Source: Flammeovirga kamogawensis (lineage in GTDB: Bacteria > Bacteroidota > Bacteroidia > Cytophagales > Flammeovirgaceae). From it: a stretch of DNA of 64,000 bases. The DNA lies in assembly GCF_018736065.1 (NCBI RefSeq), contig NZ_CP076129.1, positions 930,001-994,000 on the forward strand. The letters are read 5' to 3'. The notes under the pieces were generated by a model. It was not told the origin of the DNA. It made no database searches and saw only the letters and a list, made by a program, of their open reading frames with translations. Shown here piece after piece: positions 18,907-28,432 of the stretch (position 1 is its first letter; every line of letters starts with the position of its first letter). A program made the translations under genes and the position numbers.

Positions 18907-21351
18907 TTATTTAATATAATCAATGGCTCTAACGGTTAAAATAGCTGGCTGAAGGTCCGTCGATTTTACCTTAATTGTAATTTCTCCTGTTTTTTCGGTT
19001 GCTTGAATTATAAGGAGGCACTTTCCATTGAATACGTTTTTAAAACTAGTATTATTTGAAGAAATATCCAAAATATTCCCATTTTCTAAACCTATTATCC
19101 TACCAGGTCCTAACACCTCATATTCAAACGTATTCATTGCATTGGGATCTATATTATTATATTCATCAGTAATAGAAATTTCGCAATGGATGATATCTTT
19201 ATTATTTGCATAAATCAAAGTTTTATCACTTGATACTGTTAGCTTTGTTCCTCTATCTACGGTAGTATATGATTGCTCTGCGACTACTACTCCATCTATT
19301 TTTGCTACAGCTTTTATTGTCCCTTTTTCATAAGGTACCTTCCATACCAATTGTCTCTCAGAAGTCATTGTCTTCTCTCCTAGTGATGTATTATTTAAGA
19401 ACAATTCTGCTGTTTGACAATTTGTATAAAGCACAACAGGAATCTCTACGCCTTCTTTCCCTTTATGCGACCAATGTGGTAATACATGTACCATTGGTTT
19501 ATCGCTCCATAAACTTTGATAAAGGTAAAAATGATCTTTAGGAAAACCTGCTAAATCAATTATTCCAAAATTTGCGGTTCTACCTGGCCAACCAAATGAT
19601 TCTCCTAGGTAATCAAAGCCTGTCCACCTAAAATTTCCAACATAATAATCTAAAGCTTCTACTCTTTTCCACTCATCTCTTACACCAATACGTACAATGG
19701 AATTATCATAAGATGATTGGTATTTATTAGAAACTCCTGTAAACACCTCTTCTTCTGTTAGATCAGGAATTTTAGTTACTTTTTTTTCTATTCTTGCAAA
19801 ATGGGCAGGTTTTTCCCAAGGAGCAGGATTGTCTTTTGTTCTGTACCAAGTTTTTGTTCTGTAAACTCCTCTTGTCTGTAAAGTATGTGTTATTTCTGTT
19901 CCTATAATTAACTTTTCAGGATATTTGCTATGGTACTTTTCTAGTTCATTTTTCAACTCACCGTGCCCATTAAAACCAGAAATATCTATATATGGAGCAA
20001 TATACCCCCTGCCTTGAGTTACAGGGCGAGTAGTATCAATGGATTTTACTTTATCTACTACAATTTTTTGTTGTTCTGGTGTAAATTTTCTGACCTCATT
20101 TCCAATACTCCAAATGATTACAGAAGGATGGTTACGGTCTCTTTTAAGGAAACTTTCAAGGTCTTTTTCCCAATATTCATCAAAGTAATTACCATAATCA
20201 TAAGGTGCTTTTGCTGTCCACCACCCATCAAAGGCCTCGTCCATTACCATAAAACCCATGGTGTCGCACATGGTATAAAATTCTGGTGCAAACGGGTGGT
20301 GTGCAGTTCTTAATGCATTACATCCCATTTCTTTCAACATTTTTAGTCTTCTGTATAGCACATCATCTGGTACAGCAACACCAACAGCTCCACCTGCATC
20401 TTGATGGTTACTTAAACCTTTAATAATTACAGCTTCTCCATTTACAAACAAACCTTGTTTGCTTCTCCATTCAATATTTCTGATACCAAATGGTGTTTCA
20501 TAACGGTCTACTACTTTTTTATTTACTATTACTTCTGTAACCATTGTGTACATTACAGGTGCATCTGTAGACCATAATTGAGGTGCCTTAACAATGCAGT
20601 CTTGTACAATAACTGAAGTATCTTTCTTTAAAAGAAGTTTATCTGAAACCTCTTTTACAAGATTTCCTTTATAGTCTCTTATACTATTTCTAACTAATGC
20701 CTTTCGGTTTTTTCCAGACTCGTTTACAACTGTAGTTTGTACTTTAACAGTGGCTTGATCCTCTAGAAAATTATCTGAAATAATATATGTCCCCGATTTT
20801 GGTACATAAATATTTTCCGTTTTTGTTAACCACACATGTCTATAAATACCGGAACCTGTATACCACCTACCACTTGGTGTTTTTGAGTGATCTACACGAA
20901 CTGCCAAAATATTATCACCTTCTTTTAAATAAGGAGAAAGGTCATATGAAAACGACATATAACCATTAGGATGAAAACCTAAATGATGGCCATTTATCCA
21001 TACATCACTATTTAGATAAACACCATCAAACTCGATAAAGTATTTTTCAGATTTTTTTAAATTATTAATGTCAATTTGTTTTCTGTACCAGCCTATTCCT
21101 CCCGGTAAAAAAGCACCCATTGTTCCTGAAGGATTATCTTGTTTATATTCTCCTTCAATACTCCAATCGTGAGGAACATTTAATGTTCTCCATTCTTGAT
21201 CGTTAAAATTTGGCTGCTCAGCTCCTTTACATTCTTGTTGAAGAAACTTCCAATTTAAATCAATTGAAACTCTATTTCTTACACTACTTTTTTGCCCCCA
21301 AGAATTTAAAGAGAATGCTAAGAGTAATAGTATCTGTATAAAAATCTTCAT
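18907..21351 (-). CDS. Glycoside hydrolase family 2 enzyme (beta-galactosidase-like)
   Basis: This is an exported family-2 glycosidase of 814 residues, counted from the ATG at 21351 (MKIFIQILLLLAFSLNSWGQ). An in-frame TTG lies 15 bases upstream. The sugar-binding domain carries NVPHDWSIEGEY and GIGWYRKQI. The barrel has RTAHHPFAPEFY, the acid/base in WSIGNE (Glu419) and the nucleophile in IIGTEITHT (Glu486). C-terminal beta-sandwich domains complete a normal-length enzyme. The gene ends 7 bases before the HTCS start, so both share a transcript separate from susCD. Basal expression of an exo-enzyme with its sensor could generate the inducing sugar. It is a paralogue of the GH2 at the left edge with clearly different sequence. 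Confidence 0.93.
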   Translation of the reverse strand: MKIFIQILLLLAFSLNSWGQKSSVRNRVSIDLNWKFLQQECKGAEQPNFNDQEWRTLNVPHDWSIEGEYKQDNPSGTMGAFLPGGIGWYRKQIDINNLKKSEKYFIEFDGVYLNSDVWINGHHLGFHPNGYMSFSYDLSPYLKEGDNILAVRVDHSKTPSGRWYTGSGIYRHVWLTKTENIYVPKSGTYIISDNFLEDQATVKVQTTVVNESGKNRKALVRNSIRDYKGNLVKEVSDKLLLKKDTSVIVQDCIVKAPQLWSTDAPVMYTMVTEVIVNKKVVDRYETPFGIRNIEWRSKQGLFVNGEAVIIKGLSNHQDAGGAVGVAVPDDVLYRRLKMLKEMGCNALRTAHHPFAPEFYTMCDTMGFMVMDEAFDGWWTAKAPYDYGNYFDEYWEKDLESFLKRDRNHPSVIIWSIGNEVRKFTPEQQKIVVDKVKSIDTTRPVTQGRGYIAPYIDISGFNGHGELKNELEKYHSKYPEKLIIGTEITHTLQTRGVYRTKTWYRTKDNPAPWEKPAHFARIEKKVTKIPDLTEEEVFTGVSNKYQSSYDNSIVRIGVRDEWKRVEALDYYVGNFRWTGFDYLGESFGWPGRTANFGIIDLAGFPKDHFYLYQSLWSDKPMVHVLPHWSHKGKEGVEIPVVLYTNCQTAELFLNNTSLGEKTMTSERQLVWKVPYEKGTIKAVAKIDGVVVAEQSYTTVDRGTKLTVSSDKTLIYANNKDIIHCEISITDEYNNIDPNAMNTFEYEVLGPGRIIGLENGNILDISSNNTSFKNVFNGKCLLIIQATEKTGEITIKVKSTDLQPAILTVRAIDYIK

Positions 21352-21873
21352 TATGATAAACTTCAAAAAATCTAAGGATTATGCTTATTTCCTTTCCTTT
21401 ATTAAAAAATTGACATAACAAATGTACTTAGTGCACTTAAATAGTTATGATAACATCGTTTTGAAAGGTAACACAAAATGAACAGTCTAATTTGTGTCAA
21501 TTATTACAGTTTTGCGCTATCAAGAAAAACATATAAAACCCTAATTACCAGACTTCTAAACAAACAAAAGGAAAATAAACCACTTTTAACTCCAAAAATT
21601 TAATTGATGAATTAATTAGTTTAACACTTATGATTCTTTATTCGTTATGCTAATTCTAGTGAAGAATACGTGATAATCTTTGCATTAAGTTATTAAGGAG
21701 AAGAGATACACAATACATTTAACTCAATCAATTATTTTTTGATTTAAAGCGTCTACATGTCCACTTTGTTATAACAAATCGTTAACAAATTTGCTGCTAC
21801 TTCTATAGTAAACTCTATTTGCATAACCTTAAATTTGCAGTAACCTATCACTACTTATAAATCCTAACAACAA
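21352..21873. promoter_or_regulatory. Divergent intergenic region with two candidate promoters
   Basis: About 520 non-coding bases lie between divergently transcribed genes. On the minus strand TACATTTG (21426-21419) matches the Bacteroidota -7 element about 68 bases before the GH2 start. On the plus strand TAAATTTG (21830-21837) lies 37 bases before the outer-membrane protein gene at 21874. Neither has a clear -33 TTTG at the ideal distance. Nothing else is evident. Confidence 0.4.
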
Positions 21874-22554
21874 ATGAAGAAACTATTTGTAATTTTATCC
21901 CTATTAATCTGTCAGTTATCATATGCACAAGAAGAAAGTTCGTCTCTAGGTTCTTGGTATGTGTACAATGGCTTTTACCAATTGAGTCCTAAATTTGAAC
22001 TTTTCTTTGAAGGACAAATGCGTACTTATGAATTTGCTTCTGAACCACAAAGCTTTTTTGTTCGCCCGTTCCTTGGTTATTCAATAGCTAAAAATTTACA
22101 ACTTGGTTTAAGTCAAGAATATCATTCTAATTGGACAGAAGAATTTGATGACCAGCCTAGTATTCACTCCCAAGAGTACAGAACTACTTTTCAGGTAATA
22201 AGTAAACAAACATTTGGGCGTGTACACTTACAACATAGATACAGATACGAACTTCGAGTTTTAGAAGATGATTTTAAAACAAGAGCACGTTATAGAATTC
22301 AGGCAGGTATACCTCTATCTAAAAAGACAATGGAAAAGGGTGTTGTGTTTACTACATTTGGTAATGAATTTTTAATTGATGTCACACCTGCTTTACAATT
22401 AAACCAAAACCGTACATACGCAATGCTAGGGTATCAACTTACGGAAACACTAAACATCCAATCTGGATATATGTATTTAGCAAAAAGTGGACACCCTAAC
22501 GAACATAGATTTCAATTATTTGTAACGCAAAAATTAAAATTCTACGCGGATTAA
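21874..22554 (+). CDS. DUF2490 outer-membrane beta-barrel protein
   Basis: This is a 226-residue exported protein. The signal peptide MKKLFVILSLLICQLSYAQ is followed by LGSWYVYNGFYQLSPKFELFFEGQMR, the typical opening of DUF2490 proteins. Alternating hydrophobic strands with many aromatic residues and a C-terminal strand (RFQLFVTQKLKFY) indicate a small outer-membrane barrel. It stands alone on the plus strand, preceded by a candidate promoter. Its stop codon overlaps the stop of the convergent gene at 22551 by three bases, so termination must occur inside the neighbouring gene. No function is established for the family. Confidence 0.75.
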   Translation: MKKLFVILSLLICQLSYAQEESSSLGSWYVYNGFYQLSPKFELFFEGQMRTYEFASEPQSFFVRPFLGYSIAKNLQLGLSQEYHSNWTEEFDDQPSIHSQEYRTTFQVISKQTFGRVHLQHRYRYELRVLEDDFKTRARYRIQAGIPLSKKTMEKGVVFTTFGNEFLIDVTPALQLNQNRTYAMLGYQLTETLNIQSGYMYLAKSGHPNEHRFQLFVTQKLKFYAD

Positions 22555-23414
22555 TGTTTATGTTGAGGTTCCCAAATTAATCGACAAAAGGCACTGAGTC
22601 TTTCATTTTCTCTAGCAACGGGAATACCTGCAACAATACCAACTAATAAATTGTCCATAATACCAACTCTCATTTGAGGTCTAATTGTCATATCAAAATC
22701 TCCATGCTCAATAGATTGGTTAAACTCGACACCAATAAAGTTACTAGTTCCCGGAATCATGTAATGCACACTAGGGTTTATTTCCATTGATGTATTCCAT
22801 GATTTTGAGGTATAACTTTGCTCAATTTTTGGACCTGTATAAAGAAGTGAATGGAAATTAGAACCCCATCTTTTAGCAATTACAAAAAACGGATTATAAA
22901 TATTGCCCTTGACTAATGGGTCTCCCCAATCTCTAAAATCAGAAAATACTATTTCGTTTATATATCCTACAGCCATACTCATAGCCATTTTTTCATTTAC
23001 AAAAAAGGTCCATTGTGTTGCTAGTTTTAAACTTTCCAACTTATCAGATGGTATTGAATCTCTCTCTACACCTTCCTGAGGAGCATAAAATACAAAAGGG
23101 AGTTCTACCTCAAAGCCTAATCTATTAATTGGAGCCCATTCGTATTCAACTAACGTTTCGTATTTATCGTATTGCAAGTTGTCTACAAGTTCCATACCTA
23201 CATTCCATTCCTTTTCCCCTTTTCTGGCGCCAAGGTCTCTTATCAAATCAATGTATAGAGGTTCTGCATGGAGTACTTTTACAGGGAGTTTATCTTCCTC
23301 GTATTCCTCAATATAAATACTGTCTTTTAAGTGGTTTATTTCTCTTCTTTCATTTTGAGAAAATACAGTAAAGCTTACTAAAAATAAGCTAGATAAGATG
23401 AATAAAAATCGCAT
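22551..23414 (-). CDS. Putative outer-membrane beta-barrel protein of unknown function
   Basis: This is a 287-residue exported protein with signal peptide MRFLFILSSLFLVSFTVFS. A conserved-looking N-terminal segment (HAEPLYIDLIRDLGARKGEKEW) comes next, followed by amphipathic strands such as ETLVEYEWAPINRLGFEVE. The segment resembles hypothetical proteins that Bacteroidota genomes carry in single copy. A predicted barrel fits an outer-membrane location. The gene overlaps the convergent DUF2490 gene at the stop codons, and no operon partner is seen. I cannot assign a substrate or role. Confidence 0.6.
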   Translation of the reverse strand: MRFLFILSSLFLVSFTVFSQNERREINHLKDSIYIEEYEEDKLPVKVLHAEPLYIDLIRDLGARKGEKEWNVGMELVDNLQYDKYETLVEYEWAPINRLGFEVELPFVFYAPQEGVERDSIPSDKLESLKLATQWTFFVNEKMAMSMAVGYINEIVFSDFRDWGDPLVKGNIYNPFFVIAKRWGSNFHSLLYTGPKIEQSYTSKSWNTSMEINPSVHYMIPGTSNFIGVEFNQSIEHGDFDMTIRPQMRVGIMDNLLVGIVAGIPVARENERLSAFCRLIWEPQHKH

Positions 23415-23529
23415 TAGATGAATAATGATTTAATAAAATTTGTTAGTAGTAGAAATTAGTACAAAAATCAATTTTAAGTACTTTATTGGCGCAAGTTAAT
23501 CTCTTTTTTTAATGTACTAATTGTTAAAC

Positions 23530-23560
23530 AAAAAAAAGGTACAACTAATTGTACCTTTTT
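23530..23560 (-). terminator. Intrinsic terminator (bidirectional form)
   Basis: A 13-bp perfect stem (AAAAAAGGTACAA with its complement) with a 4-base loop lies 66 bases after the stop of the small gene at 23626. The A/T ends give a U-tract on both strands. Confidence 0.8.
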
Positions 23561-23625
23561 ACATTCTTGTACCTAAGTTGAAATTATCTAATAACCCAAA
23601 CTTAGTATTTTTATATTTATCCAGA

Positions 23626-23817
23626 TTATACTAATCTGTTTCTATTATCTTGGAATCTCAACTCGTTGAGTTCTAATTTACAACGTCTTATTTTAGTTTT
23701 AAGATGTTCTACATCGTTAAATGACGAACCATTACTTTGTAAAAGTTCAATTTTATTTTTCATTTGCAAAACCTGATTTTCTAGGTTATAAATTGCGTTT
23801 TGTAATAAATTTTTCAT
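23626..23817 (-). CDS. Small coiled-coil protein of unknown function
   Basis: This is a 63-residue protein with heptad-like spacing of Leu, Ile and Val (NLENQVLQMKNKIELL; HLKTKIRRCKLELNEL), so two short coiled-coil segments joined by an NGSS turn are likely. It has no signal peptide or membrane segment. A strong terminator directly downstream and its separation from neighbours support a real transcription unit. I do not recognise a family. Confidence 0.55.
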   Translation of the reverse strand: MKNLLQNAIYNLENQVLQMKNKIELLQSNGSSFNDVEHLKTKIRRCKLELNELRFQDNRNRLV

Positions 23818-24074
23818 TGTAAAATAGAATGTTTACGATTAACTTTCAAATCATAACTCTAATAACGATGATTTTTGTTTAACAGTAATATCAATTAACT
23901 TCTGTTATAATTTATCTTAAAAAGTTGACTATTTTTACAATTTAAAGGCTACGTTCCATATAGTATTTTGATATAAAAAAAATGAACTTTATCACCAAAA
24001 AATAAAAATAATACAAAAATAGCTTTTAAAAGATTTTCACTTAATTACCCGTTATTTGCTTGTGCTTTTTTCAC
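23818..24074. other. Intergenic, nothing recognised
   Basis: AT-rich DNA lies between the small coiled-coil gene and the efflux-operon terminator. It would hold the promoter of the small gene. I see no gene, clear promoter match or repeat. Confidence 0.5.
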
Positions 24075-24126
24075 AAAAAAAAATGGTTACTGTATTCTTT
24101 ATATCACTATAAAAAATACAATAACC
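24075..24126 (-). terminator. Intrinsic terminator of the RND efflux operon
   Basis: A 12-bp stem with one G-U pair (GGTTATTGTATT with AATACAGTAACC) is followed on the minus strand by a run of T. It starts about 30 bases after the stop of the RND permease gene. Confidence 0.8.
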
Positions 24127-24155
24127 GATAATTATATTTAAAAGATAATTAACTT

Positions 24156-27100
24156 CTACCCTTTATAATCTTTAAATTTTACGCGATAAAATAAGCTGTA
24201 AAACACAGGTACTAAAACTAGAGTAAGTACTGTAGCAAATAGCAACCCGAACAACAAACTAACTGCTAAAGGCTCAAACATTATTCCGCCTCCAAACCAT
24301 AATGGTAATAAACCACAAACGGTGGTTGCCGTTGTTAATAAAATTGGTCTAAAACGTTCTGTTGCTGCACTTACAATAGCATCAGCTGGTTCTCTATTAT
24401 TTTCTGTAAGTTCTATCTCTATCCTATCTATAAGTACAATACCATTATTAATAACTATACCTGCTAAAGATACCAAACCTAAGAAACCAAAGAAACCCAT
24501 GTAAGAGTTGGCTAAAAACAAACCGTAATAAACGCCTATTGCACCCATTGGAATGGTAAGTAAAATTATAAGCGATTTTTTGAACGAATTGAACTGACCT
24601 ACAAGCAATAAAACAATTATACAAAATGATAATGGTAGATACTCTACAACAGAACCAATTCCTGATTTCGTTTTTTCTATATCACCTCCATAATCATAAA
24701 AATAACCAGTACTCCAATTCTTCTGATTTTCTTCTAACCAAGGTTTCAATTCCGACATGATCTCATTGGATGTAGTTGATTTATCTACTCCAGATGATAC
24801 CGTAATGGTTTTAAAGAGGTCATATCTTTTTACTTTGGTAAATTGCCAATCTACCAATATATCTGCTACTTGTTTTAATGGAACGTTATTCCCTGTTCCT
24901 TGTGAGTAAATATTGATAGATTCTAACTGACGCATTGTATAATCTCCTTCATGAGCATCTTTCATCATTATAGGAATAGATTCATCATCTTCTCTGTATG
25001 CATCTAGTTCAACACCAGAAATACTTGTTAGCATAGATAATGCAATATCTTGGTTAGTAACCCCCGCATTTTCTGCTCTATCTTGATCAATTTTTATTAC
25101 AAATTTCTTCGTTTTAATACCCCAGTCATCTTTTATGTTTTTTGTACCTGGTATACCTGCCAATCGTTCTTTTACAGAGTCTACCAGATTGTATAAAACA
25201 AGGGGATCTCTACCTGAAATTCTCACCTCAATCGGGTTTTCTGCACCACCAGCACTACCCAAACGTTTTATTCTAGGTTGAAGGTCTGGAAAATGATTAA
25301 AACAAAACCAATCTAAACTATCTATCACTGTCTGATTGAACTCGTTAGAAGTAGTGTTAATCAGAATATGTGCGGTATAAGAAGATTTTTCTGGTGCTTG
25401 GTACCCTAGATCATACTTTGGTGCTCCTTCGCCTACGTAAGAGGTAAAGTCAATTACACCTTCCTTGGTCCCAACTTCTTCTTTCTTTAACAAAAATCTT
25501 TTAAGGTATCGGTCTACTTCTTCTACAACTTCTTCAGTAACGGTTATATCAGACGTCATTGGTAATTCTAAATTTACTGTTACCAATGCCCTATCAGAAT
25601 CTGGCATAAAGATAAATGGTACGTAAGGAGCAATCTTTGTCATTGATAAGAAACACAAAAATATTACTCCAATAAATAAGAAAGGGCGCTTTAAATTCCA
25701 GATTAGAAATGGTCTGTAATAACCAACAAGCTTATCAAAATTAGATTCTTTAGCACCTTCTGAAGTATCTTTTGGTTTTACTTTAATTAAATAAATTGCC
25801 AGTAAAGGAATTAGGGTAATAGACATTACCCAAGAACTGACCAAAGCAATGGTAATTACCACAAATATTGGCCCTACTATCTCTCCCATTGTAGATTTAG
25901 CAAGGTAGAAAGCTAAAAATGCTGCAGATGTTGTTAAGGTTGAAATAAGTAATGGAACCATTAATTCTTGTGCAGATTCTATGGCGGCCTTATATACTTT
26001 TTCTCCTCTTTCCATTTTTACCATGATGGATTCTGACATTACAATAGCATTATCTACCAGCATACCCAATGCCATAATTAATGCTGCCAATGAGATTTGA
26101 TTTAAACCTACATCTAACAAGCCCATCATTACAAACGTAATTACTATGGTAGACGGGATTAATGCTGATACAACCAAACCAGTTCTGAACCCTAAAAAGA
26201 TAAACATTACTACAAGTACCGTAGCCACTGATTGTAATAAGTTACTTACAAAACTATCTACAGAAGATTCTACATAAAGGTCTGCAGATGCACTTCTTGT
26301 AAACTCAATTCCCCAAGGGTATTGCTCTTGGTAATACTTTATTTTTTCGTCTATTTCTTTGCCTAACTCAACAATATTACCACCATCTTTCAGCTTTACT
26401 CCCAAAGAGATTGCAGGTTGACCAGATACTGTTACTATACTTTCAGCAGGCGTTTTATAGCCTCTTCGTATTCTAGCAATGTCACCTAGGTGAACAGACT
26501 TTCCATCTTTTAATTGGATGACAACTTTGCTAATATTGTTTACACTTTCAAAACTTCCTGTTGGCTCTAAAATGATTCTTTCTGTTCCAAATTTAACATC
26601 ACCACCAGGGAAAATGATATTTGTATTTGCTATTGCATTTTTCACCATATTGGTTGTTAACCCATACTTAGAAATTGCGGCATTGTCAAACTCAATAAAA
26701 ACATTTTCCATTTGCTCTCCTACAATTTCTACACGGGCAGCATTCGGAAGTTTAATTAAGCCATCTTTTACATCTTTAGCTATATCATAAAGTTCTTTAT
26801 AAGAATACCCGTCACCTGTAATAGAGTAAATTACACCAAAAACATCTACAATATCTTCATCTTTGATTTGTACTTTACAGCCATCAGGTAAATCAGGTTT
26901 TACTTCATCTACTCTTCGCCTTATTTTATCATAAATAGGCTGCATTTCTGTATACATCTCTTTAATTTCTATTGTAATAATAGAGACATTGTTTCTAGAT
27001 TCAGATTTGATGTATTTAAGTTCAGAAACTTGCTGTAATTGTTTTTCAACCTTATCCGTGACCAACATTTCTACACGTTCTGGAGACCCCCCAGGATATG

Positions 27101-27248
27101 TTGTAATTATAGAAACATAACGTACAGTAAAAGGAGGCATACTATCTCTAGGCATCCCTTCATAAGTCTGAAAACCAATTAACCCCAACAGCACCACCAA
27201 TGTGAGTGTTAGGACATTATTTTTTATCGAAAATTCTGTAATGTTCAT
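24156..27248 (-). CDS. RND family efflux permease (AcrB/HAE1-like)
   Basis: This is an inner-membrane proton-driven pump subunit of 1030 residues. It begins with the first transmembrane helix after a short cytoplasmic stretch (MNITEFSIKNNVLTLTLVVL). It has two large periplasmic loops and twelve predicted helices. The proton-relay helix carries ALGMLVDNAIVMSE. The C-terminal half repeats the pattern (GIVINNGIVLIDRIE; RPILLTTATTVCGLLPL). It forms a three-gene operon with the fusion protein 6 bases upstream and the outer-membrane factor before that. Substrates may be drugs, detergents or other small molecules, and metal-efflux motifs are not obvious. The terminator follows directly. Confidence 0.95.
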   Translation of the reverse strand: MNITEFSIKNNVLTLTLVVLLGLIGFQTYEGMPRDSMPPFTVRYVSIITTYPGGSPERVEMLVTDKVEKQLQQVSELKYIKSESRNNVSIITIEIKEMYTEMQPIYDKIRRRVDEVKPDLPDGCKVQIKDEDIVDVFGVIYSITGDGYSYKELYDIAKDVKDGLIKLPNAARVEIVGEQMENVFIEFDNAAISKYGLTTNMVKNAIANTNIIFPGGDVKFGTERIILEPTGSFESVNNISKVVIQLKDGKSVHLGDIARIRRGYKTPAESIVTVSGQPAISLGVKLKDGGNIVELGKEIDEKIKYYQEQYPWGIEFTRSASADLYVESSVDSFVSNLLQSVATVLVVMFIFLGFRTGLVVSALIPSTIVITFVMMGLLDVGLNQISLAALIMALGMLVDNAIVMSESIMVKMERGEKVYKAAIESAQELMVPLLISTLTTSAAFLAFYLAKSTMGEIVGPIFVVITIALVSSWVMSITLIPLLAIYLIKVKPKDTSEGAKESNFDKLVGYYRPFLIWNLKRPFLFIGVIFLCFLSMTKIAPYVPFIFMPDSDRALVTVNLELPMTSDITVTEEVVEEVDRYLKRFLLKKEEVGTKEGVIDFTSYVGEGAPKYDLGYQAPEKSSYTAHILINTTSNEFNQTVIDSLDWFCFNHFPDLQPRIKRLGSAGGAENPIEVRISGRDPLVLYNLVDSVKERLAGIPGTKNIKDDWGIKTKKFVIKIDQDRAENAGVTNQDIALSMLTSISGVELDAYREDDESIPIMMKDAHEGDYTMRQLESINIYSQGTGNNVPLKQVADILVDWQFTKVKRYDLFKTITVSSGVDKSTTSNEIMSELKPWLEENQKNWSTGYFYDYGGDIEKTKSGIGSVVEYLPLSFCIIVLLLVGQFNSFKKSLIILLTIPMGAIGVYYGLFLANSYMGFFGFLGLVSLAGIVINNGIVLIDRIEIELTENNREPADAIVSAATERFRPILLTTATTVCGLLPLWFGGGIMFEPLAVSLLFGLLFATVLTLVLVPVFYSLFYRVKFKDYKG

Positions 27249-27254
27249 TTGCTA

Positions 27255-28361
27255 CTAAATTTTCTGTTGGTACTTCTTTAAAAACTTAACTTTTAAGCCA
27301 TCAGATATTTTTGTTACCCCACTAGTAACAACAATATCTCCTTCATTTAAGCCCTCTACTACTACAAAACCTTTTGATTTTAATTCACCAATTTTAATTG
27401 ATTTAAAATGAACCGTACCAACTTTATCATCAATTTTGCTTACTGTGTAAACGTATTTCTCTCCCTTTATATCTTCTCCAACAGCATCTACAGGTACAAT
27501 CATATAAGGTTCAGAAGATTTTCTTTGTACCTGAAAAGTAACGTTAGCAGACATACCTGGCCTCACATTTTTTGATTTCGTATCTAATAAAACAGTTACA
27601 GGATAAGTAGAAGAAACATCCGATACATACGAAAGTTTTGTTACTTTACCTTTAAACTTCTTCCCTTTTACAGAAGTAAATGATACATCTACCTTATCAT
27701 CAATTGCTATTTTAGAAATGTACTTTTCAGGAATACCTACTTTTATCTCTAAGTCATTTCCAGAGGCAAATCTTACTACAGGATTCCCTGCCATTATATT
27801 TTCGTTTCGCGAGGCTATTTTCTCAGCTATTACTCCATTCATAGGAACATATAACTTATAGTAACTCAATTCTCTACGTTTAAGATCTTCTGTCTGAAGG
27901 CTGTTCTCATAAGAAGCTTTTGCACCTGAAAAAGCATTTTTAGCTTGTTCATATTCTGCTAATGAAACGTTATTTGCTTCATATAACTTTTTAGTTCTAT
28001 CTAAACTGGCTTTCATTGTCTCTAACTGCACTTTAGCACTATGTGTCTGTGCAACAACTTGTTGAAAAGCAATTTTTGCATCAGAATCGTCTATTGTCGC
28101 AATCAACTGGCCTTTTTTAACTATATCACCCTCCACAACTCGGATACTTGTTAATACACCACTTACTCTAAAACTTAACTGAGACTCTGTTCCTGCTTTA
28201 GATACCCCTGCAAATGTTTGGAAGGCCTCTCCTCCAGAATAGAATACTTGTGCATAACGGATAGGTCTAATAATTTCTTCTTTCTGCTCTACTTCTTTAG
28301 CACAACTAAAAAGTAATATTCCTAATGATAAGGATAGGACTGTTTTTATAATGATATTCAT
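27255..28361 (-). CDS. RND efflux periplasmic adaptor (membrane fusion) lipoprotein
   Basis: This adaptor links the RND permease to the outer-membrane channel. It has 368 residues with a lipobox at Cys20 (SLGILLFSC). The biotinyl-lipoyl-like half motif SVRVVEGDIVKKGQLIATID-type segment appears near residue 75, followed by an alpha-helical hairpin (about 95-170). The second lipoyl half is YYKLYVPMNGVIAEK, followed by a beta-barrel domain and the membrane-proximal domain (VVEGLNEGDIVVTSGV). The length and domain order are normal for the HlyD/AcrA superfamily. It lies 6 bases before the permease gene and 71 bases after the TolC-like gene. Confidence 0.93.
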   Translation of the reverse strand: MNIIIKTVLSLSLGILLFSCAKEVEQKEEIIRPIRYAQVFYSGGEAFQTFAGVSKAGTESQLSFRVSGVLTSIRVVEGDIVKKGQLIATIDDSDAKIAFQQVVAQTHSAKVQLETMKASLDRTKKLYEANNVSLAEYEQAKNAFSGAKASYENSLQTEDLKRRELSYYKLYVPMNGVIAEKIASRNENIMAGNPVVRFASGNDLEIKVGIPEKYISKIAIDDKVDVSFTSVKGKKFKGKVTKLSYVSDVSSTYPVTVLLDTKSKNVRPGMSANVTFQVQRKSSEPYMIVPVDAVGEDIKGEKYVYTVSKIDDKVGTVHFKSIKIGELKSKGFVVVEGLNEGDIVVTSGVTKISDGLKVKFLKKYQQKI

Positions 28362-28432
28362 GTCTTTTATTTTCTCACTTAGTTTTTAAGTAGTAACCAA
28401 TACAACTTAATGCTTGATTAATTTATGAATGC

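Noticed and set aside
19963-20313. Open frame of 116 codons on the plus strand
   Set aside because: It is antisense to the GH2 barrel, including the catalytic region. The GH2 motifs on the other strand are clearly real.
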